Source: Streptomyces galbus (lineage in GTDB: Bacteria > Actinomycetota > Actinomycetes > Streptomycetales > Streptomycetaceae). Taken from it: a stretch of 64,000 nt of DNA. The DNA lies in the NCBI RefSeq assembly GCF_005280195.1, contig NZ_SZPR01000008.1, forward strand, positions 1 through 64,000, given 5' to 3'. The position numbers and the translations under genes are program-made. Under the pieces are notes generated by a model. It worked only from the letters and a program-made list of their open reading frames with translations. It did no database searches and was not told the origin of the DNA. Of this stretch, positions 52,966-62,378 are shown piece by piece. The first letter of the stretch is position 1, and each line of letters begins with the position of its first letter.

Positions 52966-53957
52966 GAGAAGGCCGCGTCGAACGAGGCCGACGGCGGCTC
53001 GAAGTCGTAGGTCTTGAGGCGCCTGAGTGCCTCGGGGGCGCCCTGGAGGCGGTCCATGCCGGCGTCCTCCCACTCCACGGAGACCGGTCCGCGGTAGTCG
53101 ATGGAGCGCAGCATCCGGAAGACGTCCTCCCAGGGGACGTCGCCGTGTCCGGCGGAGACGAAGTCCCAGCCGCGGCGCGGGTCGCCCCAGGGCAGGTGGG
53201 AGCCGAGGCGGCCGTTGCGCCCGTCGAGGCGCTTGCGGGCCTCCTTGCAGTCGACGTGGTAGATCCGGTCGCGGAAGTCCCAGAGGAAGCCGACCGGGTC
53301 GAGGTCCTGCCACACGAAGTGGGAGGGGTCGAAGTTGAGTCCGAAGGCCGGCCGGCGGTCGACGGCCTCCAGGGCGCGTACGGTCGTCCAGTAGTCGTAG
53401 GCGATCTCGCTCGGGTGGACCTCGTGGGCGAAGCGCACGCCCTCCGCGTCGAACACGTCGAGGATCGGGTTCCAGCGCTCGGCGAAGTCCTCGTAGCCGC
53501 GGTCGACCATCGACGCGGGCGCGGGCGGGAACATGGCGACCAGGTGCCAGATGGCGGAGCCGGTGAAGCCGACGACGGTGTCGACGCCGAAGGCGGCCGC
53601 GGCGCGGGCCGTGTCGCGCATCCGGTCGGCGGCGCGCCGCCGCACCCCCTCGGGGTCGCCGTCGCCCCACACGTCGGCGGGCAGGATCGCCCGGTGCCGC
53701 TCGTCGATGAGGGCGTCGCACACGGCCTGCCCGACCAGGTGGTTGGAGACGGCCCAGCACTTCAGCCCGTACTTGTCGAGCAGGTGGTGGCGGGAGTCGA
53801 CGTACCCCGGGTCGGTGAGGGCCTTGTCGACCTCGAAGTGGTCGCCCCAGCAGGCGAGTTCGAGTCCGTCGTAGCCGAAGTCGCGGGCCAGGCGGCAGAC
53901 CTCCTCCAGCGGCAGGTCGGCCCACTGTCCGGTGAACAGGGTGAACGGGCGGGGCAT
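52959..53957 (-). CDS. Sugar-phosphate isomerase/epimerase-like TIM-barrel enzyme
   Basis: A 332-residue cytoplasmic AP-endonuclease-2-fold enzyme. [77 protein letters not shown] and [10 protein letters not shown] give the metal and catalytic ligands. It pairs with the next-upstream Gfo/Idh oxidoreductase (12-base gap), a combination common in pathways that oxidise and isomerise sugars or inositols. Confidence 0.9.
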   Translation of the reverse strand: MPRPFTLFTGQWADLPLEEVCRLARDFGYDGLELACWGDHFEVDKALTDPGYVDSRHHLLDKYGLKCWAVSNHLVGQAVCDALIDERHRAILPADVWGDGDPEGVRRRAADRMRDTARAAAAFGVDTVVGFTGSAIWHLVAMFPPAPASMVDRGYEDFAERWNPILDVFDAEGVRFAHEVHPSEIAYDYWTTVRALEAVDRRPAFGLNFDPSHFVWQDLDPVGFLWDFRDRIYHVDCKEARKRLDGRNGRLGSHLPWGDPRRGWDFVSAGHGDVPWEDVFRMLRSIDYRGPVSVEWEDAGMDRLQGAPEALRRLKTYDFEPPSASFDAAFST

Positions 53958-53969
53958 GGCGGTGCCTCC

Positions 53970-55280
53970 TCAGTCCGCGATCGGGGTGTAGACGGAGTTC
54001 TTCTCGGCGCTCTCCTCGACGGCGGCCAGCACGCGCTGCACCTGGAGCCCGTCGGCGAAGGAGGGGTCGGGGCGGCGGCCCTCGGCGACGGCGTGGACGA
54101 GGTCGCGGGCCTGGTGGACGAAGGTGTGCTCGTAGCCGAGGCCGTGCCCCGGGGGCCACCAGGCGTCGAGGTAGGGGTGGTCGGGTTCGGTGACGAGGAT
54201 GCGGCGGAAGCCCGCCTCGGCGCCCGGGTCGGTGCCGTCGTGGAACCACAGCTCGTTCAGCCGCTCCAGGTCGAAGGCGAGGGAGCCGCGCTCGCCGTTG
54301 AGTTCCAGGCGCAGGGCGTTCTTGCGTCCGGTCGCGTACCGGGTGGCCTCGAAGGAGGCGAGGGCGCCGGAGGCGAAACGGCCGGTGAACAGGGCGGCGT
54401 CGTCGACGGTGACGGTGCCGGTGCCGCCCGCCGCGACGGCGCTCAGACCGCTGCGGGTCCCGCCGGGCAGGGGGCGTTCCCGTACGAACGTCTCGGTGAG
54501 CGCGGACACCCCGGCCAGTCGCTCCCCGGCCAGGTGCTGGGCGAGGTCGACGATGTGCGCGCCCAGGTCGCCGAGCGAGCCGGAGCCGGCCAGTTCCCTG
54601 CGCAGCCGCCAGGTCAGCGGGAACCCCGGGTCCACGAGCCAGTCCTGGAGGTAGGCCACCCGCACGTGCCGCAGCGTGCCGAGCCGGCCGGCGGCCACCA
54701 TTCGCCGGGCCAGGGCGGTGGCGGGCACCCGGCGGTAGTTGAAGCCGACCATCGCCATCTGCCCTCGCCCGTACGCCTCTTCGGCGGCCCGGGTCATCGC
54801 CTCGGCCTCGGCGACGGTGTTGGCGAGGGGCTTCTCGCACAGCACGTGCTTGCCGGCCGCGAGCGCGGCGAGGGCGATCTCGGCGTGGCTGTCGCCGGGG
54901 GTGCAGATGTCGACGAGGTCGACGTCGTCCCGGGCGATCAGGGCCCGCCAGTCGGTCTCGGTGTCCGCCCAGCCGAGCCGGTCGGCCGCGGCCCGCACGG
55001 CTGCCCGGTCCCGTCCGCAGACCACCGACAGCACGGGCCGGCGGGGCAGGTCGAACACCCGGCCCGCGGTGCGCCAGCCCTGGGAGTGCGCGGCACCCAT
55101 GAACGCGTACCCGACCATGCCGACGCGCAGCGGGGGCCGGTCGGCCGGGGCCGGTGACCGCGTGGTCCGCCCGGACGGGTCCGTGGCTTCGGTCCCGGCC
55201 GTTGCGGGCCCCGCCGCCGCGGTGTCCGCCGGTGCGGTGTCCTCCGCCTCCGGTTCCGCTGGCTGCTGCGGCTGTTCCAT
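53970..55280 (-). CDS. Gfo/Idh/MocA-family NAD(P)-dependent sugar oxidoreductase
   Basis: A 436-residue protein. About 50 disordered Pro/Ala/Glu residues precede the Rossmann domain (RVGMVGYAFMGAAHSQGW). The catalytic EKP motif is KHVLCEKPLANTV. The C-terminal alpha/beta domain includes GSLGDLGAHIVDLAQHL. It likely oxidises or reduces an imported sugar. The long N-terminal extension is unusual for the family; an internal start is possible but no good alternative is seen. Confidence 0.92.
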   Translation of the reverse strand: MEQPQQPAEPEAEDTAPADTAAAGPATAGTEATDPSGRTTRSPAPADRPPLRVGMVGYAFMGAAHSQGWRTAGRVFDLPRRPVLSVVCGRDRAAVRAAADRLGWADTETDWRALIARDDVDLVDICTPGDSHAEIALAALAAGKHVLCEKPLANTVAEAEAMTRAAEEAYGRGQMAMVGFNYRRVPATALARRMVAAGRLGTLRHVRVAYLQDWLVDPGFPLTWRLRRELAGSGSLGDLGAHIVDLAQHLAGERLAGVSALTETFVRERPLPGGTRSGLSAVAAGGTGTVTVDDAALFTGRFASGALASFEATRYATGRKNALRLELNGERGSLAFDLERLNELWFHDGTDPGAEAGFRRILVTEPDHPYLDAWWPPGHGLGYEHTFVHQARDLVHAVAEGRRPDPSFADGLQVQRVLAAVEESAEKNSVYTPIAD

Positions 55281-55333
55281 GCGGTGCTCCTCCTCTTCGT
55301 GGTGGCGCGGTGGGGGGTGCGGGGCAGGGCGCC

Positions 55334-56377
55334 TCAGCGGAAGCCGGTGGGCATGTACTGGTCGACGTTGTCCTTGTCGACGACGGCCGAGTAGAGGGTG
55401 ATCGACGAGGGGATCTCGAACTCGGCGAGCCCGCCGACACCCTTGCCCTGGCCGAGGGCGCGGGCGAGGTCGATCGCGGAGGCGGCCATGGTCGGCGGGT
55501 ACAGCACGGTCGCCTTGAGGACGCCGTTGTCCTGCTTGATGGCCTGGAAGGCGGACAGGGCGCCGGCGCCGCCGACCATCAGGAAGTCGTCCCGGCCGGC
55601 CTGTTCGATGGCGCGCAGCGCTCCCACGCCCTGGTCGTCGTCGTGGTTCCACAGGGCGTCGAACCTCGGCTGGGCCTGCAGGAGTTGCGCCATCTTGGCC
55701 TGGCCGGACTCGACGGTGAACTCGGCCGCCTGGCGAGCCACCTTGCGGATGTTGGGGTAGTTCTTCAGGGCGTCGTCGAAGCCCTGGGTGCGCTGCTTGG
55801 TCAGCTCCAGGTTGTCCAGCCCGGCGAGCTCGATGACGCGAGCACCGGACTTCCCCTTGAGCTTCTCGCCGATGTAGTGGCCGGCGCTCAGGCCCATGCC
55901 GTAGTTGTCGCCGCCGATCCAGCAGCGGTACGCCTGCGGGGTGTTGAAGATCCGGTCCAGGTTCACGACGGGGATCCCGGCGCGCATCGCCTTCAGGCCG
56001 ACCTGGGTGAGGGCCTTGCCGTCGGCGGGCAGCACGACCAGCACGTCGACCTTCTTGTTGATCAGCGTCTCGATCTGGCCGATCTGCTGGGCGGTGTCGT
56101 TGGAGCCCTCGGTGATCTCCAGGCTGACGTCGGCGTACTTCTTCGCCCGCTGCTCGGCATTGTCGTTGATCGCGTTGAGCCAGCCGTGGTCGGCCTGGGG
56201 GCCCGCGAAGCCGATGGTGACGTGCTTGCCGGGCTTGTCGTCGGCGGCCGGCCGGGTGCCGCCGGCGGCCGACGACTCGTCCTTGGTGTCGTTGCTGGTG
56301 CAACCGGCCAGGAGTGCGCCGGCCGAGACGGCGGCGGTCCCGAAGAGCAGTCCTCTGCGACTGGTGCGGTGCGACAT
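55334..56377 (-). CDS. RbsB-type sugar-binding lipoprotein
   Basis: A 347-residue exported lipoprotein with a twin-Arg-like signal (SRRGLLFG) and lipobox LLAGC. The mature part is a periplasmic-binding-protein type 1 fold (VTIGFAGPQADHGWLNAIND, VDVLVVLPADGKALT, GIPVVNLDR, FDALWNHDDDQGVGALRAI). It delivers a sugar to the permease and ATPase encoded just upstream. The ligand is unknown but is probably a pentose, inositol or glycoside. Confidence 0.92.
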   Translation of the reverse strand: MSHRTSRRGLLFGTAAVSAGALLAGCTSNDTKDESSAAGGTRPAADDKPGKHVTIGFAGPQADHGWLNAINDNAEQRAKKYADVSLEITEGSNDTAQQIGQIETLINKKVDVLVVLPADGKALTQVGLKAMRAGIPVVNLDRIFNTPQAYRCWIGGDNYGMGLSAGHYIGEKLKGKSGARVIELAGLDNLELTKQRTQGFDDALKNYPNIRKVARQAAEFTVESGQAKMAQLLQAQPRFDALWNHDDDQGVGALRAIEQAGRDDFLMVGGAGALSAFQAIKQDNGVLKATVLYPPTMAASAIDLARALGQGKGVGGLAEFEIPSSITLYSAVVDKDNVDQYMPTGFR

Positions 56378-56394
56378 GACGGTGAACCCTTTCC

Positions 56395-57414
56395 TCAGGT
56401 CGTGCTCGCGGTACGGCGCTGGACCAGCACGGCGGCGACGATGATCGCGCCCTTGGCGATCTGCTGGACGTCGCTCTGCAGGTTGTTCAGGGCGAAGATG
56501 TCGGTGATCGTGGTGAAGATCAGCACACCGAGCACGGAGCCGGTGATGGTGCCGCGCCCCCCGCTGAGCAGGGTCCCGCCGATGATCGCGGCGGCGATGG
56601 CGTCGAGTTCGTAGAGGTTGCCGTTGGTGTTCTGGCCCGAGCCGGACAGGACGACCAGCAGGAAGGCGGCGATGCCGCAGCACAGTCCGGACAGCAGGTA
56701 GAGGTACAGGCGCTGGCGGCGGACGTCGATGCCGGCCAGCCGGGCCGCCTCCGCGTTGCCGCCGACCGCCACGGTGCGCCTGCCGAAGGTCGTGCGGTTG
56801 AGCACCAGCCAGCCGAGGACCGTCACGAGTGCGAAGACCAGGACGAGCGGGGGGATGCCGAGAAGGTAGGAGTCGCGCTCGCCGAGGGACAGGACGCCGT
56901 CGACGGTGACGATCTGGGTGCGGCCGTCGGTGATCTGCAGGGCCAGTCCGCGCGCCGAGGCCAGCATGGCGAGGGTCGCGATGAACGGCACCATCCCGCC
57001 GTACGCGACCAGCAGGCCGTTGACGAGCCCGCAGCCGAGGCCGACGAGGACCGCGGTGAACAGGATGCCGCCGAAGCCGTACTCCTGGGTAGCGACGGTG
57101 GTGGCCCACACGGAGGCCAGGGCGACGATCGCGCCGACGGACAGGTCGATGCCGCCGGAGGTGATGACGAACGTCATCCCGACGGTGACCACGCCGATCA
57201 CCGACGCCTGGGTGAGCACCAGTTGGAGGTTGCGGGTGTCGAGGAACTCGTCCGGCTTGGTGACGCCGCCGATGACGACCAGCGCGGCGAGCACGCCGAG
57301 CAGGGAGAGGGTGCGGACGTCGGCGCGGGCCCGCAGGCCGCGCCAGGCGGGGGTGCGGCCGGCCGGGGCGACCGTGTCGGCGCTGTCCCGCGGCGGGGAG
57401 GCGTGCTGCGTCAT
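56395..57414 (-). CDS. RbsC-type sugar ABC transporter permease
   Basis: A 339-residue CUT2-family permease with about ten hydrophobic segments. GMTFVITSGGIDLSVGAIVALASV is the hallmark family segment, and GGTLLSGGRGTITGSVLGVLIF the second. It overlaps the ATPase gene by 4 bases and lies 17 bases before the binding protein gene. Confidence 0.94.
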   Translation of the reverse strand: MTQHASPPRDSADTVAPAGRTPAWRGLRARADVRTLSLLGVLAALVVIGGVTKPDEFLDTRNLQLVLTQASVIGVVTVGMTFVITSGGIDLSVGAIVALASVWATTVATQEYGFGGILFTAVLVGLGCGLVNGLLVAYGGMVPFIATLAMLASARGLALQITDGRTQIVTVDGVLSLGERDSYLLGIPPLVLVFALVTVLGWLVLNRTTFGRRTVAVGGNAEAARLAGIDVRRQRLYLYLLSGLCCGIAAFLLVVLSGSGQNTNGNLYELDAIAAAIIGGTLLSGGRGTITGSVLGVLIFTTITDIFALNNLQSDVQQIAKGAIIVAAVLVQRRTASTT

Positions 57415-58934
57415 GACGCCTGGCTTCCTTCCATGACGAGGTCGAGGACGCGGTGTTCGTCGAGTGCGGGGGCGGGCGCGGTGTGCACCACCCGCCCCTC
57501 GCGGAGCACCAGCACGCGGTCGGCGAGGCCGAGGACCTCGGGGACCTCGCTGGAGACCAGCAGGACGGCGAGTCCCTCGTCGGCCAGTCGCCGGACGACC
57601 GCATACAGTTCGGCGCGGGCGCCGACGTCGACGCCGCGGGTGGGTTCGTCGAGCAGCAGCACCCGGCAGCCGCGCAGCAGCCAGCGGGCCAGGACGGCCT
57701 TCTGCTGGTTGCCGCCGGACAGGGTGCGCACGGGCACGGCCGGGTTGTCGGGCCGCAGCGACAGCTCGCGGGTGGCGGCGCGGGCGGCGGCCCGCTCGGC
57801 GCCGCGGTCGATCCAGCCGGCCCGCGCGAAGCGGGAGAGGGAGGAGACCGAGACGTTGCGGGTGACGGACTCCAGCATCAGCAGCGCCTGGGCCTTGCGC
57901 TCCTCGGGGGCGAGGCCGAGTCCGGCGCGGACGGCGGCCCGTACGCTGCCGGGGCGCAGCGGCCGGCCGTCGACGAGCACCTGTCCGGCGGTGGGCCTGC
58001 GCGCGCCGTACACCGTCTCCAGGATCTCGGACCGCCCCGACCCGACCAGTCCCGCCAATCCGACGATCTCCCCGGCGCGCACCTCGAGGTCCAGGGGCTC
58101 GAACTCGCCGTCGCGGGCGAGTCCGCGCACCTGGAGGACGGGAGTGCCGCCGTCGCCGGGCGGCGGGGCGGGCCGCTCGGGGAAGACGTACTCGACGGTG
58201 CGGCCCGTCATCAGCGCCACGACCTCGCGGGTGGGCGTCGACTTCGCGGGCAGGCCGCCCGCCACCGCGCGTCCGTCCTTCAGCACGGTCACCCGGTCGC
58301 CGATGCGGCGGATCTCCTCCAGCCGGTGCGAGATGTACACGACGGCCACGCCGTCCGCGGTCAGGCCGCCGACGATGCGGAACAGGTTGTCGACCTCGTC
58401 GGGGTCGAGCGCGGCGGACGGCTCGTCCATCACGATGAGCCGCACGTCGTGCGACAACGCCCGCGCCATGGACACGATCTGCTGCTGGGCCGCCGACAAC
58501 TCCCCCACCAGACGCCCGGGATCGACCTCCGGGTGCCCGAGCCGCCGCAGCAGGCGGCCGGTGGCCTCCTTGGCGGCCCGGCCGCGCACGACGAACCCGG
58601 CGGTCGTGGGCTCGTGGCCCAGGTGGACGTTCTCGGCCACCGACAGGTGTTCCACCAGGTCGAGTTCCTGGTAGATGGTGGCGATGCCGAGGCGCATCGC
58701 GGCGATCGGGGAGCGCAGGGTGACCGGCTCGCCGCGCCAGCGGATGACACCGTCGTCCGGCTGGTGGGCGCCGGCCAGCACCTTGATGAGGGTGGACTTG
58801 CCGGCGCCGTTCTGGCCGAGCAGGCAGTGCACTTCGCCGGCCTGGACGTCGAGGTCGACGCCGTCCAGGGCCCGGACGCCGGGGAACGACTTGGTGATGC
58901 CGGACATGCTGAGCAGCGGTGGTTCGGGTGCCAT
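57411..58934 (-). CDS. RbsA-type sugar ABC transporter ATPase (two-domain)
   Basis: A 507-residue ATPase with two nucleotide-binding halves. Domain 1 has Walker A GQNGAGKST, signature VGELSAAQQQIVSMARAL and Walker B LIVMDEPSAALD. Domain 2 has degenerate Walker A VGSGRSE, signature LSGGNQQKAVLARWLL and Walker B VLLLDEPTRGVD. This is the usual CUT2 arrangement. It is the first gene of the transporter operon, with the promoter in 58935-59206. Confidence 0.95.
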   Translation of the reverse strand: MAPEPPLLSMSGITKSFPGVRALDGVDLDVQAGEVHCLLGQNGAGKSTLIKVLAGAHQPDDGVIRWRGEPVTLRSPIAAMRLGIATIYQELDLVEHLSVAENVHLGHEPTTAGFVVRGRAAKEATGRLLRRLGHPEVDPGRLVGELSAAQQQIVSMARALSHDVRLIVMDEPSAALDPDEVDNLFRIVGGLTADGVAVVYISHRLEEIRRIGDRVTVLKDGRAVAGGLPAKSTPTREVVALMTGRTVEYVFPERPAPPPGDGGTPVLQVRGLARDGEFEPLDLEVRAGEIVGLAGLVGSGRSEILETVYGARRPTAGQVLVDGRPLRPGSVRAAVRAGLGLAPEERKAQALLMLESVTRNVSVSSLSRFARAGWIDRGAERAAARAATRELSLRPDNPAVPVRTLSGGNQQKAVLARWLLRGCRVLLLDEPTRGVDVGARAELYAVVRRLADEGLAVLLVSSEVPEVLGLADRVLVLREGRVVHTAPAPALDEHRVLDLVMEGSQAS

Positions 58935-59070
58935 GTGGGTTCCCCTCGGCGGGCGTTCGGGCCGGTTCAGGGTGTGCTCGCCCTCCCGGCGGCGGTGGCG
59001 CGGGAGCAGCCGGGTGACGTCGGGCGGAAGCGGGTGGGTCGGTGGGTCCGGGGCCGGACTGGGCAGGACT

Positions 59071-59152
59071 GTGCTGTGCTGTGCTGTGCAGGGTCGTGCC
59101 GGGCAGGGTGCGCTGAGCGGAGTCGAGCTGAGCAGGGTCGTGCCGGGCAGGG
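59071..59152. repeat. Simple and direct repeats upstream of the RbsABC-like operon
   Basis: Four tandem GTGCT-type units (59071-59090), then the direct repeat GCAGGGTCGTGCCGGGCAGG at 59088 and again at 59132. The gene-free interval 58935-59206 holds these and no ORF. Confidence 0.8.
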
Positions 59153-59206
59153 CAGGGCAGGCCGGAGCGAGCGCCGTGCGCCGTGCCGGTCGCGCGGGTT
59201 ACCGGG

Positions 59207-60397
59207 TCAGGCGGGTGAGAACAGGTGGTCGCTGATCAGCCGGGCCCCGCCGATCACACCGGCGGTGGGACCCAACTCCCCCAGGACGATGGGCAGGTTG
59301 CCGGTGGCCAGCGGCAGCGACTGGCGGTAGACCTGGGTGCGGATCGCGGCGAGCAGGGTGTGGCCGAGGCCGGTCACCCCACCGCCGATCACCACCAGGC
59401 CGGGGTTGAAGAAGGAGACGAGTCCGGCGATGACCTGGCCCGTGCGGGTGCCGCCCTCGCGGATCAGGTCGAGGCAGGTGGCGTCACCCGCGGCGGCCGC
59501 GGCGGCGACATCGGCGGCGGTGAGCGCGCCGTGCGTCTCCAGCCGTACCGCGAGCTCCGGCGACAGGCCCTGCTGGGCCGCCTCCACCGCGTCGCGGGCC
59601 AGTGCGGCGCCGCTGAAGTGGGCTTCCAGGCAGCCCCGGTTGCCGCAGGCGCAGGGACGCCCGTCGGGTACGGCCTGGATGTGCCCGATGTCGCCCGCGC
59701 TGCCGGTGGTGCCGCGGTAGACGTGGCCGCCCACGACGATCCCGCAGCCGATACCGGTGCCGATCTTGACGCACAGGTAGTCGGCGACGGTCCGGGCGAC
59801 CCCGGCGTGCTGCTCCCCCATCGCCATGAGGTTCACGTCGTTGTCGACCATGACCGGGCAGCCCAGCTCCTGGCTGAGCGCCTCCCGCACGGGGAAGCCG
59901 TCCCAGCCCGGCATGATCGGCGGGGCGACCGGGACGCCCTCGGGGAAGCGGACGGGTCCGGGGACGCCGATGCCGGCGCCGTCGAACCCTTCGGCCAGCC
60001 CGGTCGCCCGCAACTTGGCGGCCATGGACAGGACCTGCTCGAAGACCGCGACCGGTCCCTCGCGCACGTCCAGGGGCTGGTTGAGGTGACCGAGGATCTC
60101 CAGTTCGGCGTTGGTGACGGCGACGTCGACCGAGGTCGCGCCGATGTCCACGCCGAGGAAGCGCAGGTCCGGGTTGAGCCGGACGTTGTGCGAGCGGCGC
60201 CCGCCGCGTGAGGCGGCGAGTCCGTCGGCCACCACCAGCCCCGTCTCCAGCAGGCGGTCCACCTCCACGGCCAGCTTGGACCGCGAGAGGTCGACCTGGT
60301 CGCCGAGCTGGGCACGGGAGTTGGGGCCGCCGTCCCGCAACAGCTTGAGCAGGCGGGCCTGGTGCGCGTTCGCCGGTCGTGCCGTCATGCGTCTCAC
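59207..60397 (-). CDS. ROK-family transcriptional regulator
   Basis: A 396-residue repressor with an N-terminal winged helix (GPNSRAQLGDQVDLSRSKLAVEVDRLLE) and a ROK sugar-kinase-like domain. GVDIGATSVDVAV is the phosphate-binding motif, and CACGNRGCLE with an upstream GHIQ forms the zinc site. It lies directly upstream of the sugar transporter operon and likely controls it in response to a sugar. GTG 60397 is preferred (GGAGG five bases before); ATG 60388 is the alternative. Confidence 0.92.
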   Translation of the reverse strand: MRRMTARPANAHQARLLKLLRDGGPNSRAQLGDQVDLSRSKLAVEVDRLLETGLVVADGLAASRGGRRSHNVRLNPDLRFLGVDIGATSVDVAVTNAELEILGHLNQPLDVREGPVAVFEQVLSMAAKLRATGLAEGFDGAGIGVPGPVRFPEGVPVAPPIMPGWDGFPVREALSQELGCPVMVDNDVNLMAMGEQHAGVARTVADYLCVKIGTGIGCGIVVGGHVYRGTTGSAGDIGHIQAVPDGRPCACGNRGCLEAHFSGAALARDAVEAAQQGLSPELAVRLETHGALTAADVAAAAAAGDATCLDLIREGGTRTGQVIAGLVSFFNPGLVVIGGGVTGLGHTLLAAIRTQVYRQSLPLATGNLPIVLGELGPTAGVIGGARLISDHLFSPA

Positions 60398-60471
60398 GTG
60401 CCCCTCCCCGCCTGGTTCCGGCCACCGATGTCGGGCTTTCGAAGGGAACGTAGCAGTGGCTGCCGAGCCTG

Positions 60472-60508
60472 GGAAGAAGTCATGCACGGATTGCCGCAGA
60501 CTTCTTCC
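60472..60508. promoter_or_regulatory. Long inverted repeat upstream of the ROK gene
   Basis: GGAAGAAGTC (60472-60481) and GACTTCTTCC (60499-60508), perfect 10-base arms with a 17-base centre, 75 bases upstream of the ROK start and 121 before the divergent gene. A candidate autoregulatory operator. Confidence 0.6.
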
Positions 60509-60629
60509 ACTCTCAGGACAAAGAGCGGGGCGGTGGGGTCGCGATCCGGCCGGTACACCAAGTAGTCCGGGAGACAGGCGACTTGGCCTACTCTGGGGTC
60601 TCGCGTGCCGCGGCGATCGGGGGGAGTTC

Positions 60630-61103
60630 ATGACGACACCGCAGACGGCGACGGGTGCCACGGGGTCCGGACCGGACTACGCCATGGGCCTCGCCGACCG
60701 CTCCTACGCCTGGTACCAGCGGGCCGCGACGAAGGCCCGCCGCTACTACCGGATCACCGAGACCCTCCAGTTGCTGGTCTCCGCCGCGATCCCCGTGACC
60801 GCGGTGCTCGCCCCCGGTGAGGCGCGGGTGCCGGCGCTGCTCGGCGGGGTCGTGGTGGTCCTGACCGGTATGCGCTCGGTGTTCCACTGGCAGGACGACT
60901 ACCTGCGGTTCAGCCAGGCCCGGGAGGCGGTCGAGGCGGAGCGCAGGCTGTACCGCACGGGGTCTGCGCCCTACGACGACGAGAGCACGCGCGAGCGGGC
61001 GCTGGCCGCGGCGGTGACCAGGATCGAGCAGGGCGAGATGAGCGCCTGGTCCCAACTGGTCAGCACCCGCGGCCGGGAGGAGCCGCCCCCGGTCACGCCC
61101 TGA
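60630..61103 (+). CDS. DUF4231-type small membrane protein
   Basis: A 157-residue protein with two adjacent transmembrane helices (TLQLLVSAAIPVTAVLA and ALLGGVVVVLTGMRSVFHW) between a polar N-terminus and an acidic helical C-terminus (REAVEAERRLYRTGSAPYDD). This matches the DUF4231 pattern of bacterial proteins linked in some contexts to nucleotide-sensing or effector systems; no such partner is visible here. GGGGGAG precedes ATG 60630. Confidence 0.8.
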   Translation: MTTPQTATGATGSGPDYAMGLADRSYAWYQRAATKARRYYRITETLQLLVSAAIPVTAVLAPGEARVPALLGGVVVVLTGMRSVFHWQDDYLRFSQAREAVEAERRLYRTGSAPYDDESTRERALAAAVTRIEQGEMSAWSQLVSTRGREEPPPVTP

Positions 61104-61165
61104 GGGGACCGGGACCGGGGCGAAGCGGCAGGGCCGGCTCACGCGCACTCTCCGCGTCCATCGGG

Positions 61166-61267
61166 TCACTTCCGTTTGCGAAGAGATCCATTGACCCACA
61201 TGGAGCCGTAAAAAAGGTACATGAGAAGTAGAAGTACAAGAGCTGCCCAGACGCTCCAGCGGGCCAC
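61166..61267 (-). CDS. Possible 33-residue single-span membrane peptide
   Basis: GTG 61267 to TGA 61166 encodes VARWSVWAALVLLLLMYLFY, then GSMWVNGSLRKRK: a single hydrophobic helix with a basic C-terminal tail, in a locally AT-richer stretch after the fabH-like gene. The ribosome-binding site is weak and the frame stays open upstream without a start codon, so it could be accidental. Confidence 0.35.
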   Translation of the reverse strand: MARWSVWAALVLLLLMYLFYGSMWVNGSLRKRK

Positions 61268-61385
61268 TCCATCGACATGCCCGCTGACCCACGATGCAGC
61301 GCCACGCGCACCGGCCGGCTGGCCGGAGAAACCGAGGTGCCCGGCGAGTCCGCTCTCGACGCGTCACCGCGGCCGGCTCCCCCGG

Positions 61386-62333
61386 TCACGGGCACCGTAC
61401 GACCTGCCCGGCGTACGACAGGTTGCCGCCGAACCCGAACAGCAGCACCGGGTCGCCGCCTGAGACCGCGCCCTGCTCGACCAGCTTGGACAGGGCGAGC
61501 GGGATGCTGGCGGCGGACGTGTTCCCGGACTCGGTGACATCCCGCGCGACCACGGCGTTGACGGCGCCGAGCTTCTCCGCGAGCGGCTCGATGATGCGCA
61601 GGTTCGCCTGGTGCAGCACCACCGCGGCGAGGTCCTCGGGCGCCAGACCGGCTCGCTCGCAGGCCTGCCGGGCGAGCGGCGGGAGGTGGGTGGTGGCCCA
61701 CCGGTAGACGCTCTGCCCCTCCTGCGCGAACCGCGCCGGCTGCCCCTCGATGCGCACGGCGTGCCCCATCTCCGGCACCGAACCCCACAGCACGGGCCCG
61801 ATGCCGGGCCCCGTGCCGGGCGGGCAGGCCTCGACGACGGCGGCCCCCGCGCCGTCGCCCACCAGGACGCAGGTGCTGCGGTCGGTCCAGTCGGCCACCT
61901 CGGACATCTTGTCGGCGCCGATGACCAGGGCCCGGCGGGCGGCACCGGCGCGCACGGTGTGGTCGGCGGTGGCGAGCGCGTGGGTGAACCCGGCGCACAC
62001 CACGTTGACGTCCATCGCCGCGGGGTGCGGGATGCCGAGGCGGGCGGCGACCCGCGCCGCCATGTTGGGCGACCGGTCCACGGCCGTGGAGGTCGCCACC
62101 AGCACCAGGTCGATGTCCTCCGGCGCGGTCCCGGCGCCGGCCAGCGCCTTGGCGGCGGCGTGCGCGGCGAGCTCGTCGACCGGCTCGTCGGGGCCGGCGA
62201 TGTGGCGGGTGCGGATGCCCACCCGGCTCCTGATCCACTCGTCGCTGGTGTCGACCAGGGCCGCCAGGTCCTCGTTGGTCAGCACCTTGGCGGGCTGGTA
62301 GTGGCCGACCGCGGTGATGCGCGAGCCGTTCAT
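61386..62333 (-). CDS. 3-oxoacyl-ACP synthase III (FabH-like)
   Basis: A 315-residue thiolase-fold condensing enzyme. The catalytic triad is visible: Cys in VNVVCAGFTHAL, His in VVLHQANLRII and Asn in SGNTSAASIPLAL. It starts fatty-acid or polyketide-like chains by condensing an acyl-CoA with malonyl-ACP. It is not beside fabD/acpP/fabF, so it is an extra copy, possibly with altered acyl specificity. GGGGGA precedes ATG 62333. Confidence 0.92.
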   Translation of the reverse strand: MNGSRITAVGHYQPAKVLTNEDLAALVDTSDEWIRSRVGIRTRHIAGPDEPVDELAAHAAAKALAGAGTAPEDIDLVLVATSTAVDRSPNMAARVAARLGIPHPAAMDVNVVCAGFTHALATADHTVRAGAARRALVIGADKMSEVADWTDRSTCVLVGDGAGAAVVEACPPGTGPGIGPVLWGSVPEMGHAVRIEGQPARFAQEGQSVYRWATTHLPPLARQACERAGLAPEDLAAVVLHQANLRIIEPLAEKLGAVNAVVARDVTESGNTSAASIPLALSKLVEQGAVSGGDPVLLFGFGGNLSYAGQVVRCP

Positions 62334-62378
62334 CGGGTGGTCCCCCTCGTTGCCGTGGGTCGCGGATCCACCAGTCTG

